5,908 bases of DNA from JAUUZT01 sp964654015 (GTDB lineage Bacteria > Chloroflexota > Dehalococcoidia > GIF9 > AB-539-J10): assembly GCA_964654015.1 (NCBI GenBank), contig CAZZHQ010000144.1, positions 1 to 5,908 on the forward strand, in the 5' to 3' direction. The notes beneath the pieces were generated by a model, which did no database searches, had not been told where the DNA came from, and was given only the letters and a program-made list of their open reading frames with translations. The stretch's first letter is position 1. Each line of letters begins with the position of its first letter. A program made the position numbers and the translations under genes. This document shows, in pieces, positions 1-4,746 of this stretch.

Positions 1-105
1 GTCACTGCACAAGCAATCACAGATACCTTCTTCGTGTTGAGTTATGGTGCTCCAGTCTATGCCTGGGTCTCTCTTAGCACAGAACAGAGAAAAATGATTT
101 ACTAA
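1..105 (+). CDS. C-terminal end of an unidentified protein (partial, cut by window edge)
   Basis: Reading frame 1 is open from the first base to a TAA at 103-105 and gives 34 residues, beginning VTAQAITDTF and ending EQRKMIY. I do not recognise the family. The tail is mildly hydrophobic in the middle (FFVLSYGAPVYAWVSL) and has no obvious motif. It lies on the same strand as the regulator starting at 242, 136 bases further on, and a promoter-like site lies between them. An open stretch this short can occur by chance, so support is moderate and rests on the protein-like composition and the position upstream of a same-strand gene. Confidence 0.4.
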   Translation, partial: VTAQAITDTFFVLSYGAPVYAWVSLSTEQRKMIY

Positions 106-113
106 TGTCAGCA

Positions 114-141
114 TTGAGAACCTTTGTGAAAGTAGTATTAT
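114..141 (+). promoter_or_regulatory. Candidate sigma-70 promoter for the two-HTH regulator
   Basis: TTGAGA (114-119, five of six matches to TTGACA) and TATTAT (136-141, five of six matches to TATAAT) are separated by 16 bases. Transcription would start near 148 and give a leader of about 95 bases before the start codon at 242. The assignment comes from motif inspection only. Confidence 0.35.
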
Positions 142-241
142 CTCAACCTGAGCATCCAACAGAATATTGCCTTAGCAGTGTGAAGTAAGGATAAGGCTTA
201 AGACACGGGTCTTCGAGCTATTCCAAGGAAGGTACAAGAAT

Positions 242-613
242 TTGCCCGAGCTAGCTCGGGCTATGGGTATATCCTTGCCCCAGCTTTATCGGATACGTGA
301 CGGCACGCGGCAAATCAATCATGAGTTCATCGTCGGCGCTACCAAGGCTTTCCCTGGATACACACTGGATGACCTTTTTTATATTACTCCCGCCTACCGG
401 GCAATACTGTCAGGAAAGCATAGGCTATCGGTAGCCAGAGCTTCTAACCGCAAGGACATGCTTGCGACGGTACAAGTGGCCGACCTTCTTGGTATACATG
501 CAAACACGGTGAGGCGTTGGGCTGACAAAGGGATACTAAGAGCGTATCGTCTTGGTCCTCGCGGTGATAGAAGGTTCCGGCAGCAGGAGGTTGATGCCTT
601 TCTCAAGAAGTAG
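242..613 (+). CDS. Two-HTH regulator: Cro/C1-like domain joined to a MerR/excisionase-like domain
   Basis: This is a predicted DNA-binding protein of 123 residues. Residues 2-48 look like a Cro/C1-type helix-turn-helix (LARAMGISLPQLYRIRDGTR, then a FPGYTLDDLF tail). Residues 73-121 look like the winged helix of MerR/excisionase-family proteins (VADLLGIHANTVRRW, then RAYR...GDRRFR, then EVDAFL). The start is TTG at 242, with a purine-rich AAGGAAGG at 225-232 at good spacing. The frame is open upstream to a TAG at 173-175, and the residues just before the TTG (FELFQGRYKN) read like a natural first helix of the Cro/C1 domain. No ATG, GTG or TTG lies there, so the real N-terminus is uncertain. 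Its second domain is about two-thirds identical to the convergent protein at 676-918. A role in regulating or excising a mobile element is inferred from the family alone. Confidence 0.75.
   Translation: MPELARAMGISLPQLYRIRDGTRQINHEFIVGATKAFPGYTLDDLFYITPAYRAILSGKHRLSVARASNRKDMLATVQVADLLGIHANTVRRWADKGILRAYRLGPRGDRRFRQQEVDAFLKK
244..261. repeat. 18-bp perfect palindrome over the regulator's start
   Basis: GCCCGAGCTAGCTCGGGC is its own reverse complement and begins at the last base of the TTG start codon of the two-HTH regulator. It also encodes residues 2-6 (PELAR). CGAGCTA occurs a second time at 214-220, just before the Shine-Dalgarno site. In RNA, TAGCTCG (252-258) could therefore pair either locally or with 214-220, closing a loop that holds the ribosome binding site. 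It could be an operator, an RNA switch or chance. Confidence 0.5.
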
Positions 614-623
614 GCTGAGACCA

Positions 624-647
624 TAACTCACACATCAGGGTGAGTTA
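624..647. terminator. Hairpin between the two convergent regulator genes
   Basis: TAACTCAC (624-631) pairs with GTGAGTTA (640-647), giving an 8-bp stem with an 8-base loop. It lies 11 bases past the plus-strand stop codon and 29 bases past the minus-strand stop codon. No clear T-tract follows on either strand, so terminator function is suggested only by its position between converging genes. Confidence 0.3.
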
Positions 648-675
648 AAATCATTCAGGATGCAGTGACTACTAT

Positions 676-918
676 CTAATCCACAGCTTCTCCCCAAATG
701 GAGCTAATCTTCCTTTCATCGCCTCTATGTGCATTGAGCTCAGCCAGGAAGCGAGCAATGTCCTGTCGCCTAAACCTTCGGTCACCCCGATTGGTAATAC
801 GGTATGCCCTCAGTGTCCCACGGTCACTCCATCGCCTCACTGTATTGGTATGGATATGGAGAAGCCGGGCTACTTCTCTTACCGTGAGCATCGGCCCCAT
901 TTGGTCACCACTTACCAT
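676..918 (-). CDS. Small MerR/excisionase-like HTH protein
   Basis: This 80-residue protein consists almost entirely of one winged HTH. Residues 10-58 contain MLTVREVARLLHIH, then NTVRRWSDRGTLRAYR, then GDRRFRRQDIARFL. That is the pattern of the MerR-like DNA-binding domain in excisionases and small regulators: an N-terminal HTH that reads a tetrad or groove and a wing rich in Arg. Over a 43-residue stretch it shares 29 identities with the second half of the protein at 242-613, so the two are paralogues. The annotated start is ATG at 918-916 with only a weak AGGG upstream. Methionines at residues 7 and 10 are alternative starts that would keep the whole domain. It may act as a recombination directionality factor or as a repressor, but the sequence does not decide between these. 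No recombinase gene is adjacent. Confidence 0.75.
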   Translation of the reverse strand: MVSGDQMGPMLTVREVARLLHIHTNTVRRWSDRGTLRAYRITNRGDRRFRRQDIARFLAELNAHRGDERKISSIWGEAVD

Positions 919-926
919 ATCTTACC

Positions 927-971
927 CTATCTATCCCTTAATTAAGCTATCCTAATCATAATTAACTTATC
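927..971. promoter_or_regulatory. Operator-like repeated CTATC/TTAATTAA motifs upstream of the small HTH gene
   Basis: CTATC occurs at 927-931 and 931-935, CTATCC at 931-936 and 947-952 (16 bases apart), and CTTATC at 966-971. TTAATTAAG at 938-946 and TAATTAAC at 959-966 are interleaved with them. The cluster covers the first 55 bases upstream of the minus-strand HTH start. Excisionase-type proteins often bind direct repeats, so this may be an autoregulatory or recombination site. The stretch is AT-rich, so chance is not excluded. Confidence 0.2.
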
Positions 972-1084
972 TTGATGATAGCTCACTCAAGCCACCAAAG
1001 CAATCACCTAAATGGACTAATTCGATTAGTAAATAGTAATAGGAAAGAAGGCCTAAATTGGTGGGAAAAGTAAGGTCGGGGGTA

Positions 1085-1113
1085 TTGACAAACCCTACAA
1101 TTAATATTATTAT
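1085..1113 (+). promoter_or_regulatory. Strong sigma-70-type promoter for the collagen-like gene leader
   Basis: A perfect TTGACA (1085-1090) is followed after exactly 17 bases by TATTAT (1108-1113, five of six matches to TATAAT). Transcription should start near 1120. This is the best promoter match in the window and lies about 310 bases before the next gene on this strand. Confidence 0.65.
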
Positions 1114-1280
1114 TCTATCCCCTACGAAAGTAATGGTACAAATGAGGGATTTGGGTACTGTTTAAGGACTAACAGTATATAGGGAAGATAAATTAACACT
1201 CCGAAAAGTAAACAGATTAGCCAGGGGGCGTTGAACCGCTACCTGTAACTGGTCACTTGGGTGGCGGGGAGCCAATAGTG

Positions 1281-1306
1281 AAACCGACCTTAGAAGGTCG
1301 GTTTTT
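1281..1306 (+). terminator. Intrinsic terminator inside the collagen-like gene leader
   Basis: AAACCGACC (1281-1289) pairs perfectly with GGTCGGTTT (1296-1304) around TTAGAA, and the run of T reaches 1306. This is a textbook Rho-independent terminator placed 124 bases before the start codon at 1430. As no gene ends just before it on this strand, it most likely ends a leader transcript or small RNA that starts near 1120. Confidence 0.75.
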
Positions 1307-1314
1307 GTGTTTTG

Positions 1315-1403
1315 AAAGGAGGTGCTATCTTCTGCAAGTAAAAATGAATAAAAGGACAAGAAAGGGGTAAGCCGTGATGCCCCAGGTCGAGGGGCGATAA
1401 GGC
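1315..1403 (+). other. Orphan Shine-Dalgarno, mini-ORF and second hairpin before the collagen-like gene
   Basis: AAAGGAGGT (1315-1323) is a near-perfect ribosome binding site with no annotated gene behind it. Eight bases on, CTG at 1332 opens a 12-codon frame, with an in-frame ATG at 1344, ending in TAA at 1368-1370 (basic peptide MNKRTRKG from the ATG). Immediately after it GCCCC (1379-1383) pairs with GGGGC (1391-1395), closed further out by GCC (1371-1373) and GGC (1401-1403). The gene's own ribosome binding site follows at 1415-1421. This could be a leader peptide acting on the hairpin, but translation is unproven. Confidence 0.3.
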
Positions 1404-1429
1404 AATCTTAAAAGAAAGGAGAAACTAAA

Positions 1430-2684
1430 ATGAAAAAGAAATTAGGTGCAATATTACTGGTGGTAGCTCTGGTACTGGCTCTGGCGATACCGATGGCAGC
1501 ACCGGCCCTGGCCACCTCAACCATGACCATCAATGTCAGCTCATCGACGCTCAACCAGCAGGATTGTTCGGATATCACGGAGTGGCATTTCGTAATCAAT
1601 CAGATAAGTCCTGCGGAAGAGCCACCAGCCAGCATCCACGTTTTCTGGGACACGCCGGACGAGCAGGACGTCCCCCTGGACAAGCTCAGTGGCAAGACGG
1701 CCCACTACACGACGTCTCTGAATGCCGGCAGCCTGGTGACCGACGCCACCGCGGAGATCTATACTGGCTGGCCGGGAAATTTCAACCTCAGCAGTGTTGA
1801 ATCCTCCCCCTGCTGCCCTCCGTGTGAATGCCCTCCCGGACCTCCTGGACCTGAAGGACCGATGGGACCTGAAGGACCGATGGGACCGATGGGACCTGAA
1901 GGACCGATGGNNNNNNNNNNNNNNNNNNNNNNNNNNNNNNNNNNNNNNNNNNNNNNNNNNNNNNNNNNNNNNNNNNNNNNNNNNNNNNNNNNNNNNNNNN
2001 NNNNNNNNNNCGATGGGACCTGAAGGACCGATGGGACCGATGGGACCTGAAGGACCGATGGGACCCACTGGACCCGCTGGAGCTGATGGAGCTGCTGGAG
2101 CCACTGGACCCGAAGGACCCACTGGACCCGCTGGACCCGCTGGAGCTGATGGAGCCACTGGACCCGAAGGACCCACTGGACCCGCTGGACCCGCTGGAGC
2201 TCAAGGCATCCAGGGTGAAATAGGCCCCATGGGAGCCACTGGAGCCACTGGACCCGAAGGACCTCAGGGACCTGAAGGACCGATAGGACCTGAAGGACCG
2301 ATGGGACCCATAGTTGTCGGCGGAGGTAGCAGCTCTTACGTTAGCAACGGTTCTACTACCTACATACCTATGGGATACCAGGCAGATAGCACGGTTTCAA
2401 CTGAAATACGCGTGCCGATGCCGTTGGCTGGCACCATATCCAACTTCTACGTCAGCATTAGTGCGGCCCCTGGAACTGGTAATTCGTATACTTTTAATGT
2501 ACTGAATAACGGAGTTGCCACAGGTATAACGTGCACAATCGCTGGCAGTGCGACATCGGGCAACGACACTAGTAACACCGAGCTCTATGCGGCGGGTGAA
2601 AATATCTCAGTAGAGGTAATACCTTCATCCGAACCGACCATAGTGAGTGTGATCTGGTCGGCAATTTTGACACCTAGTCCCTAG
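1430..2684 (+). CDS. Secreted collagen-like (Gly-X-Y repeat) surface protein, interrupted by an assembly gap
   Basis: The start is ATG at 1430 with AAAGGAG at 1415-1421. Residues 1-28 form a typical signal peptide (MKKK, hydrophobic core, cleavage after PALA). Residues 29-127 form a non-repetitive domain, followed by a Cys/Pro hinge (CCPPCECPP, 128-136). Then come uninterrupted Gly-X-Y triplets: 8 before the N run and 33 after it, mostly GPE, GPM, GPT, GPA and GAD. A Gly/Ser linker leads into a beta-rich C-terminal domain (about 2325-2681, with TYIPMGY, STVSTEIRVPMPLAGTISNF and ISVEVIP), probably a globular trimer cap as in other bacterial collagen-like proteins. The frame before the gap resumes after it only if the true gap is a multiple of three, so the apparent stop just past the Ns is an artefact of the 100-base filler. 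It should form a trimeric stalk at or outside the cell surface; an adhesive role is inference. It ends in TAG, followed by a strong terminator. Confidence 0.85.
1860..2061 (+). repeat. 51-base direct repeat flanking the gap, in 27-base collagen-repeat units
   Basis: Bases 1860-1910 and 2011-2061 are identical. Each is built from a 27-base unit made of GATGGGACCTGAAGGACC followed by GATGGGACC, encoding Met-Gly-Pro-Glu-Gly-Pro-Met-Gly-Pro. The flanks probably belong to one longer array whose copy number is unresolved. Confidence 0.85.
1911..2010. other. Assembly gap (exactly 100 N, length not real)
   Basis: Exactly 100 unknown bases lie inside the Gly-X-Y coding tract, which is the usual filler for a gap of unknown size. 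Identical 51-base sequences lie on both sides, so the assembler probably failed in a tandem repeat. Codon phase on the two sides (Gly codon begun at 1910, Pro codon finished at 2011-2012) fits a true length divisible by three. Confidence 0.95.
2097..2201 (+). repeat. Tandem 54-base repeat within the collagen-like tract
   Basis: Bases 2097-2147 and 2151-2201 are identical over 51 bases, in a 54-base period encoding six triplets (GAT GPE GPT GPA GPA GA-). The last codon differs, GAT (Asp) in the first copy and CAA (Gln) in the second. Identity at synonymous positions points to recent duplication rather than selection on the protein alone. Confidence 0.85.
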
Positions 2685-2726
2685 CCCGTAGCTATCAATA
2701 GAGTTAACCAATGACGTAGCAGGGTT

Positions 2727-2770
2727 GAAGGAGGGCAGGCCGGAATCCGGCCTGCCCTCCTTCTATTTTT
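2727..2770 (+). terminator. Very strong intrinsic terminator after the collagen-like gene
   Basis: A 17-bp perfect stem (2727-2743 with 2747-2763) surrounds the three bases AAT and is followed by TATTTTT. It lies 43 bases after the collagen-like gene's stop codon and should end that transcript efficiently. The first 12 bases of the left arm, GAAGGAGGGCAG, recur exactly at 2873-2884 as the ribosome binding region of the next gene. Confidence 0.9.
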
Positions 2771-2827
2771 CGTTGCCGGTGGTATCCCTTGTGGCATCCA
2801 CAGCCAATAACTTTTTGTCCGGGTTTT

Positions 2828-2836
2828 TGGTATAAT
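2828..2836 (+). promoter_or_regulatory. Extended -10 promoter for the lipoprotein gene
   Basis: TGGTATAAT holds a perfect TATAAT (2831-2836) preceded by the extended -10 TG. No good -35 lies at the usual spacing, which extended -10 promoters tolerate. Transcription would start near 2843, about 43 bases before the start codon and after the strong upstream terminator, so the gene has its own transcript. Confidence 0.55.
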
Positions 2837-2885
2837 AGCCCATATCCCTGCCAAGATTACCAATCTGCGGTAGAAGGAGGGCAGC

Positions 2886-3383
2886 ATGAAAAATAATCGA
2901 GGTGGTCTGCTGAGAAAGAATCAATGGGTGTCTATGGTATGCCTGATTTTGCTCTCCTTGCTGCTTATCGGATGCGCTAACCACACCCAAGATGCCCTCA
3001 AGGTAGATACGGTGGACACTGCCTCCAGCGTTACTCTTACCGACGGGGTGAGAGACTGGAGAGAATACACTCCACAAGAAAGTTTCCCTTCAGGCTACAG
3101 CGGGGAATTCTGGGTCATGTTTAACTTCAGCAACATGCTGCATGACAAGGTAACCCGGGTCAAAATCAACATCTACATAGTGGCTTCGGGAGAACTCAAA
3201 GCTGAAACAAGCAAGTATGCCAATTTAACGAATTCCTCGGATAATGAACTCTGGTGGGGAAATAGTTTTGATATCAGCGGTTACCCGGATGGAGACTATT
3301 CGGTAATTATGACTATGACCGACCTGATAGCGGGAACCTCGGCTTCACTATCAACGACATTCAAAATTGGAGCCGCTCCATAA
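2886..3383 (+). CDS. Small lipoprotein with a beta-sandwich-like domain
   Basis: This 165-residue predicted lipoprotein starts at ATG 2886 with AAGGAGGG at 2874-2881. Residues 1-30 are a lipoprotein signal: a basic N-terminus, a hydrophobic run (VCLILLSLLL) and lipobox LIGC with the acylated cysteine at position 30. Asn follows two residues later, and nothing suggests a transmembrane segment beyond the signal. Residues about 72-162 alternate hydrophobic and polar in the manner of an immunoglobulin-like beta sandwich (EFWVMFNFSN, RVKINIYIV, DGDYSVIMTMTDL, SASLSTTFKIG). The ending, a YSV strand, then a turn with TGxS-like residues, then a TFKI strand, is common in extracellular accessory domains. 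I do not recognise a named family. It probably sits on the outer face of the membrane next to the collagen-like product, but a physical link is only suggested by adjacency. The region after the stop (3384-3450) contains no convincing terminator. Confidence 0.8.
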   Translation: MKNNRGGLLRKNQWVSMVCLILLSLLLIGCANHTQDALKVDTVDTASSVTLTDGVRDWREYTPQESFPSGYSGEFWVMFNFSNMLHDKVTRVKINIYIVASGELKAETSKYANLTNSSDNELWWGNSFDISGYPDGDYSVIMTMTDLIAGTSASLSTTFKIGAAP

Positions 3384-3450
3384 GCTTATATAGTGTCTCA
3401 TGGTTAATATTGAGAAACTCCGAACTTTTGCTCAAAAATGGGATAAAATT

Positions 3451-4123
3451 CTAGCACTTGGGGTGATTTGTCCTCTTATTTAGCAGCTTGGTTATGCCGC
3501 CATATTGGGTTAGACTTACGGCAAATTGTTCCACTGTTTGAAACCGGGTCAGAATTTGGTGCCAGGCAACTATTTGGCTTGGCTTGATGTTTTTAGCACG
3601 AAGAGCACCCACTGCTTCGATGGTTTCCTTTAAATCATCATGCTTTCTCTTGAAGGTTTCCTCTTTGGCCCGCCAATTTTTAGCTTCCAGTTGTTTGGTC
3701 TCTATTTGTGTCTGAAGCCTTCTTAATTGCGCCTCAGCCTTTCACTACCGAAGCCGAGTTTTTCGAGATCTGCCAGATGCTTTGACAATCCACTCTTTTC
3801 CGCAAGTTTAACCTCCAAAGTCTCGACTTGCCCATTCAGGACATTTCCTCTGTCCGCCAGGGAGGCAATATTACTCTCTCCCTCTTTTATCTTACGGTCC
3901 AAAGAGTCCAGCGTCAGTCCAGTCTGGTCTAACTCGCTTTGGACCCGATTTCCCTCTTCATTCAGTGTGTCCGCATTTTGAGTCCGACCTCGGTGAAGAA
4001 TCGACCTATGGCGTTATACAGCGGCCCCTTGCTGCTGCTGTGCTTGACCAGAAATTGCTGCCAGTCCAAGTCTTTCCCTAGTCCGTCCGAGAGTTCACGA
4101 TAAATGTCCTCCGTAAACGACAT
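3451..4123 (-). pseudogene. Coiled-coil protein broken by two single-base frameshifts (last gene of the recombinase cluster)
   Basis: No single frame spans this gene, but three consecutive frames join into one protein of about 224 residues. Segment 1 runs from ATG 4123-4121 (MSFTEDIYRELSDGLGKDL to EVGLK) and hits TGA at 3964-3962. Segment 2 (ADTLNEEGNRVQSELDQ to LADLEKLGFGSE) hits TAA at 3725-3723. Segment 3 (AEAQLRRLQTQIETKQLEAK to KPSQIVAWHQILTRFQ and LNKRTNHPKC) ends in TAG at 3453-3451. Each join needs one extra base, at an A-run of the coding strand (3976-3979 and 3740-3742). The middle is a long Glu/Lys/Leu heptad-like coiled coil between a globular start and a conserved-looking helical end. 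A perfect GGAGGTGA at 4127-4134 precedes the ATG, and the gene starts 59 bases after the preceding stop. Homopolymer sequencing errors are as likely as real mutations; programmed slippage is unlikely because the sites are not canonical. Function is unknown; it has an SMC-like look but no ATPase motif. Confidence 0.7.
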
Positions 4124-4149
4124 GGTTCACCTCCATTATTATTTTTGTC

Positions 4150-4168
4150 AGGGGTATATATCACCCCT
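4150..4168. other. Small inverted repeat between the winged-helix and coiled-coil genes
   Basis: AGGGGT (4150-4155) and ACCCCT (4163-4168) form a 6-bp stem with a 7-base AT-rich loop, in the 59-base spacer of the minus-strand cluster. No T-tract follows on the minus strand, so it is not an obvious terminator. It could trim expression or RNA stability of the last gene, or be chance. Confidence 0.2.
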
Positions 4169-4182
4169 TAAATCCCCAGTCA

Positions 4183-4716
4183 TTAACTTGAATCCTGTTT
4201 GAGCGGCTCTCCGCCATAGAGTGCCCGGAGGGGGTTTGCCCAAGCTGAATCATTCGCCTTTTTTCCTGCCTTTGTGAGCCTGAAATACTTGCGTGGTTGT
4301 CCATCAGGGTAATGGTCCTGAAATTCTGAGGATTCTTCTTGACCAGTAGCTTCGACCCAGCCTAATCTCTGCAAGTTTGAGCAGTAGACAACGAAACTGT
4401 GGAAGCGGCAACCCCATGCTTTATAGGGCATGCGGGTAAGATATCGTTGAGCTAGCCTGTCGATATTGTCAGGGTCTATCGGGCGCTTTTCGCGCCGCGC
4501 CCTTTTCTCCTCTACTCTGGTAGCCTTATCAAGGGCAACCTCATTACGAAGAGCCATCTTATAGTGATAGAAGATATCAGCTTGGGGAGCACCGACATTG
4601 TGGTCTATCCTCAGCGAACCATTTGGGTTGCGCCCCAGGAGAAATTCCCGGATAAACCACCCACAGCCAAAGGGGCGAAGAAAACCGCCTCTGATCGGCT
4701 TTAATAGCTCAACCAA
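4183..4716 (-). CDS. Hypothetical protein with a winged-helix-like C-terminal half
   Basis: The product is 177 residues. The start is a TTG (4716-4714) chosen because AAGGAG lies on the minus strand seven bases upstream; the next methionine is at residue 54. Residues 104-125 (RFHSFVVYCSNLQRLGWVE) look like the recognition helix region of a winged helix, and residues 139-153 (GQPRKYFRLTKAGKKA) like the wing and closing strand, as in PadR/MarR-type modules. Residues 60-92 are highly charged (ATRVEEKRARREKRPIDPDNIDRLAQR). I do not recognise the full-length family. The gene follows the recombinase with a 30-base spacer, and a 13-codon ATG frame (4750-4709) bridges the two with an ATGA overlap, so translational coupling is possible. 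A DNA-binding role with the recombinase, for instance in directing or regulating recombination, is inferred from position and the winged-helix-like pattern only. Confidence 0.65.
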   Translation of the reverse strand: MVELLKPIRGGFLRPFGCGWFIREFLLGRNPNGSLRIDHNVGAPQADIFYHYKMALRNEVALDKATRVEEKRARREKRPIDPDNIDRLAQRYLTRMPYKAWGCRFHSFVVYCSNLQRLGWVEATGQEESSEFQDHYPDGQPRKYFRLTKAGKKANDSAWANPLRALYGGEPLKQDSS

Positions 4717-4746
4717 TTGTTTTCTCCTTCAGGTGAAAGTAAATGC

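Larger units (their letters stand above)
1120..1429 (+). promoter_or_regulatory. Long structured 5' leader (or separate small RNA) before the collagen-like gene
   Basis: This gene-free stretch starts just after a strong promoter and contains a structured element followed directly by an intrinsic terminator. The clearest fold pairs CCGCTACC (1236-1243) with GGTGGCGG (1260-1267), an 8-bp helix with one G-U pair. GGC (1227-1229) and GCC (1271-1273) close it outside an internal loop. The terminator at 1281-1306 begins eight bases later. Promoter, structured RNA and terminator ahead of the coding region is the layout of a transcriptional attenuator or riboswitch. A terminated small RNA of about 190 bases is the main alternative. 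The 3' half (GGGTGGCGGGGAGCC) resembles the end of c-di-GMP-I (GEMM) aptamers, but the conserved 5' GGCAAACC and ACGCAAAGCC segments are not evident, so I assign no class. No long ORF in this interval looks like a gene. Confidence 0.45.

Noticed and set aside
1200..1280. Firm assignment of the leader as a c-di-GMP-I riboswitch
   Set aside because: Only the 3' half resembles it; the conserved 5' segment and its GNRA-type helix are not convincingly present.
2001..2023. Apparent stop codon just after the N run, suggesting the collagen-like gene ends there
   Set aside because: It arises only because the filler is exactly 100 bases; shifting to the phase of the repeat restores an unbroken frame to 2684.
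1860..2201. Short regular repeats considered as a CRISPR array
   Set aside because: There are no unique spacers; the repeats are contiguous, coding, and in multiples of nine bases matching Gly-X-Y triplets.
1541..2204. Long minus-strand open frames rich in Ser/Gly or Gly/Pro/Ser across the collagen-like gene
   Set aside because: They are antisense shadows of the Gly-X-Y repeat and pass through the N run; the plus-strand frame has a signal peptide, ribosome binding site and terminator.
3384..3450. Weak inverted repeats (TCTCA/TGAGA, TTGAG/CTCAA) between the lipoprotein and coiled-coil genes
   Set aside because: Stems are only five bases and no T-tract follows on either strand, so a terminator is not supported.
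3976..3979. Programmed -1 ribosomal frameshifting in the coiled-coil gene
   Set aside because: The A-runs are short and not in a canonical X XXY YYZ phase, and two sites would be needed; indels or read errors explain it more simply.
3727..3981. 84-residue plus-strand open frame rich in Ser and Leu
   Set aside because: It is the antisense of the frameshifted coiled-coil gene, whose reconstructed protein is far more plausible.
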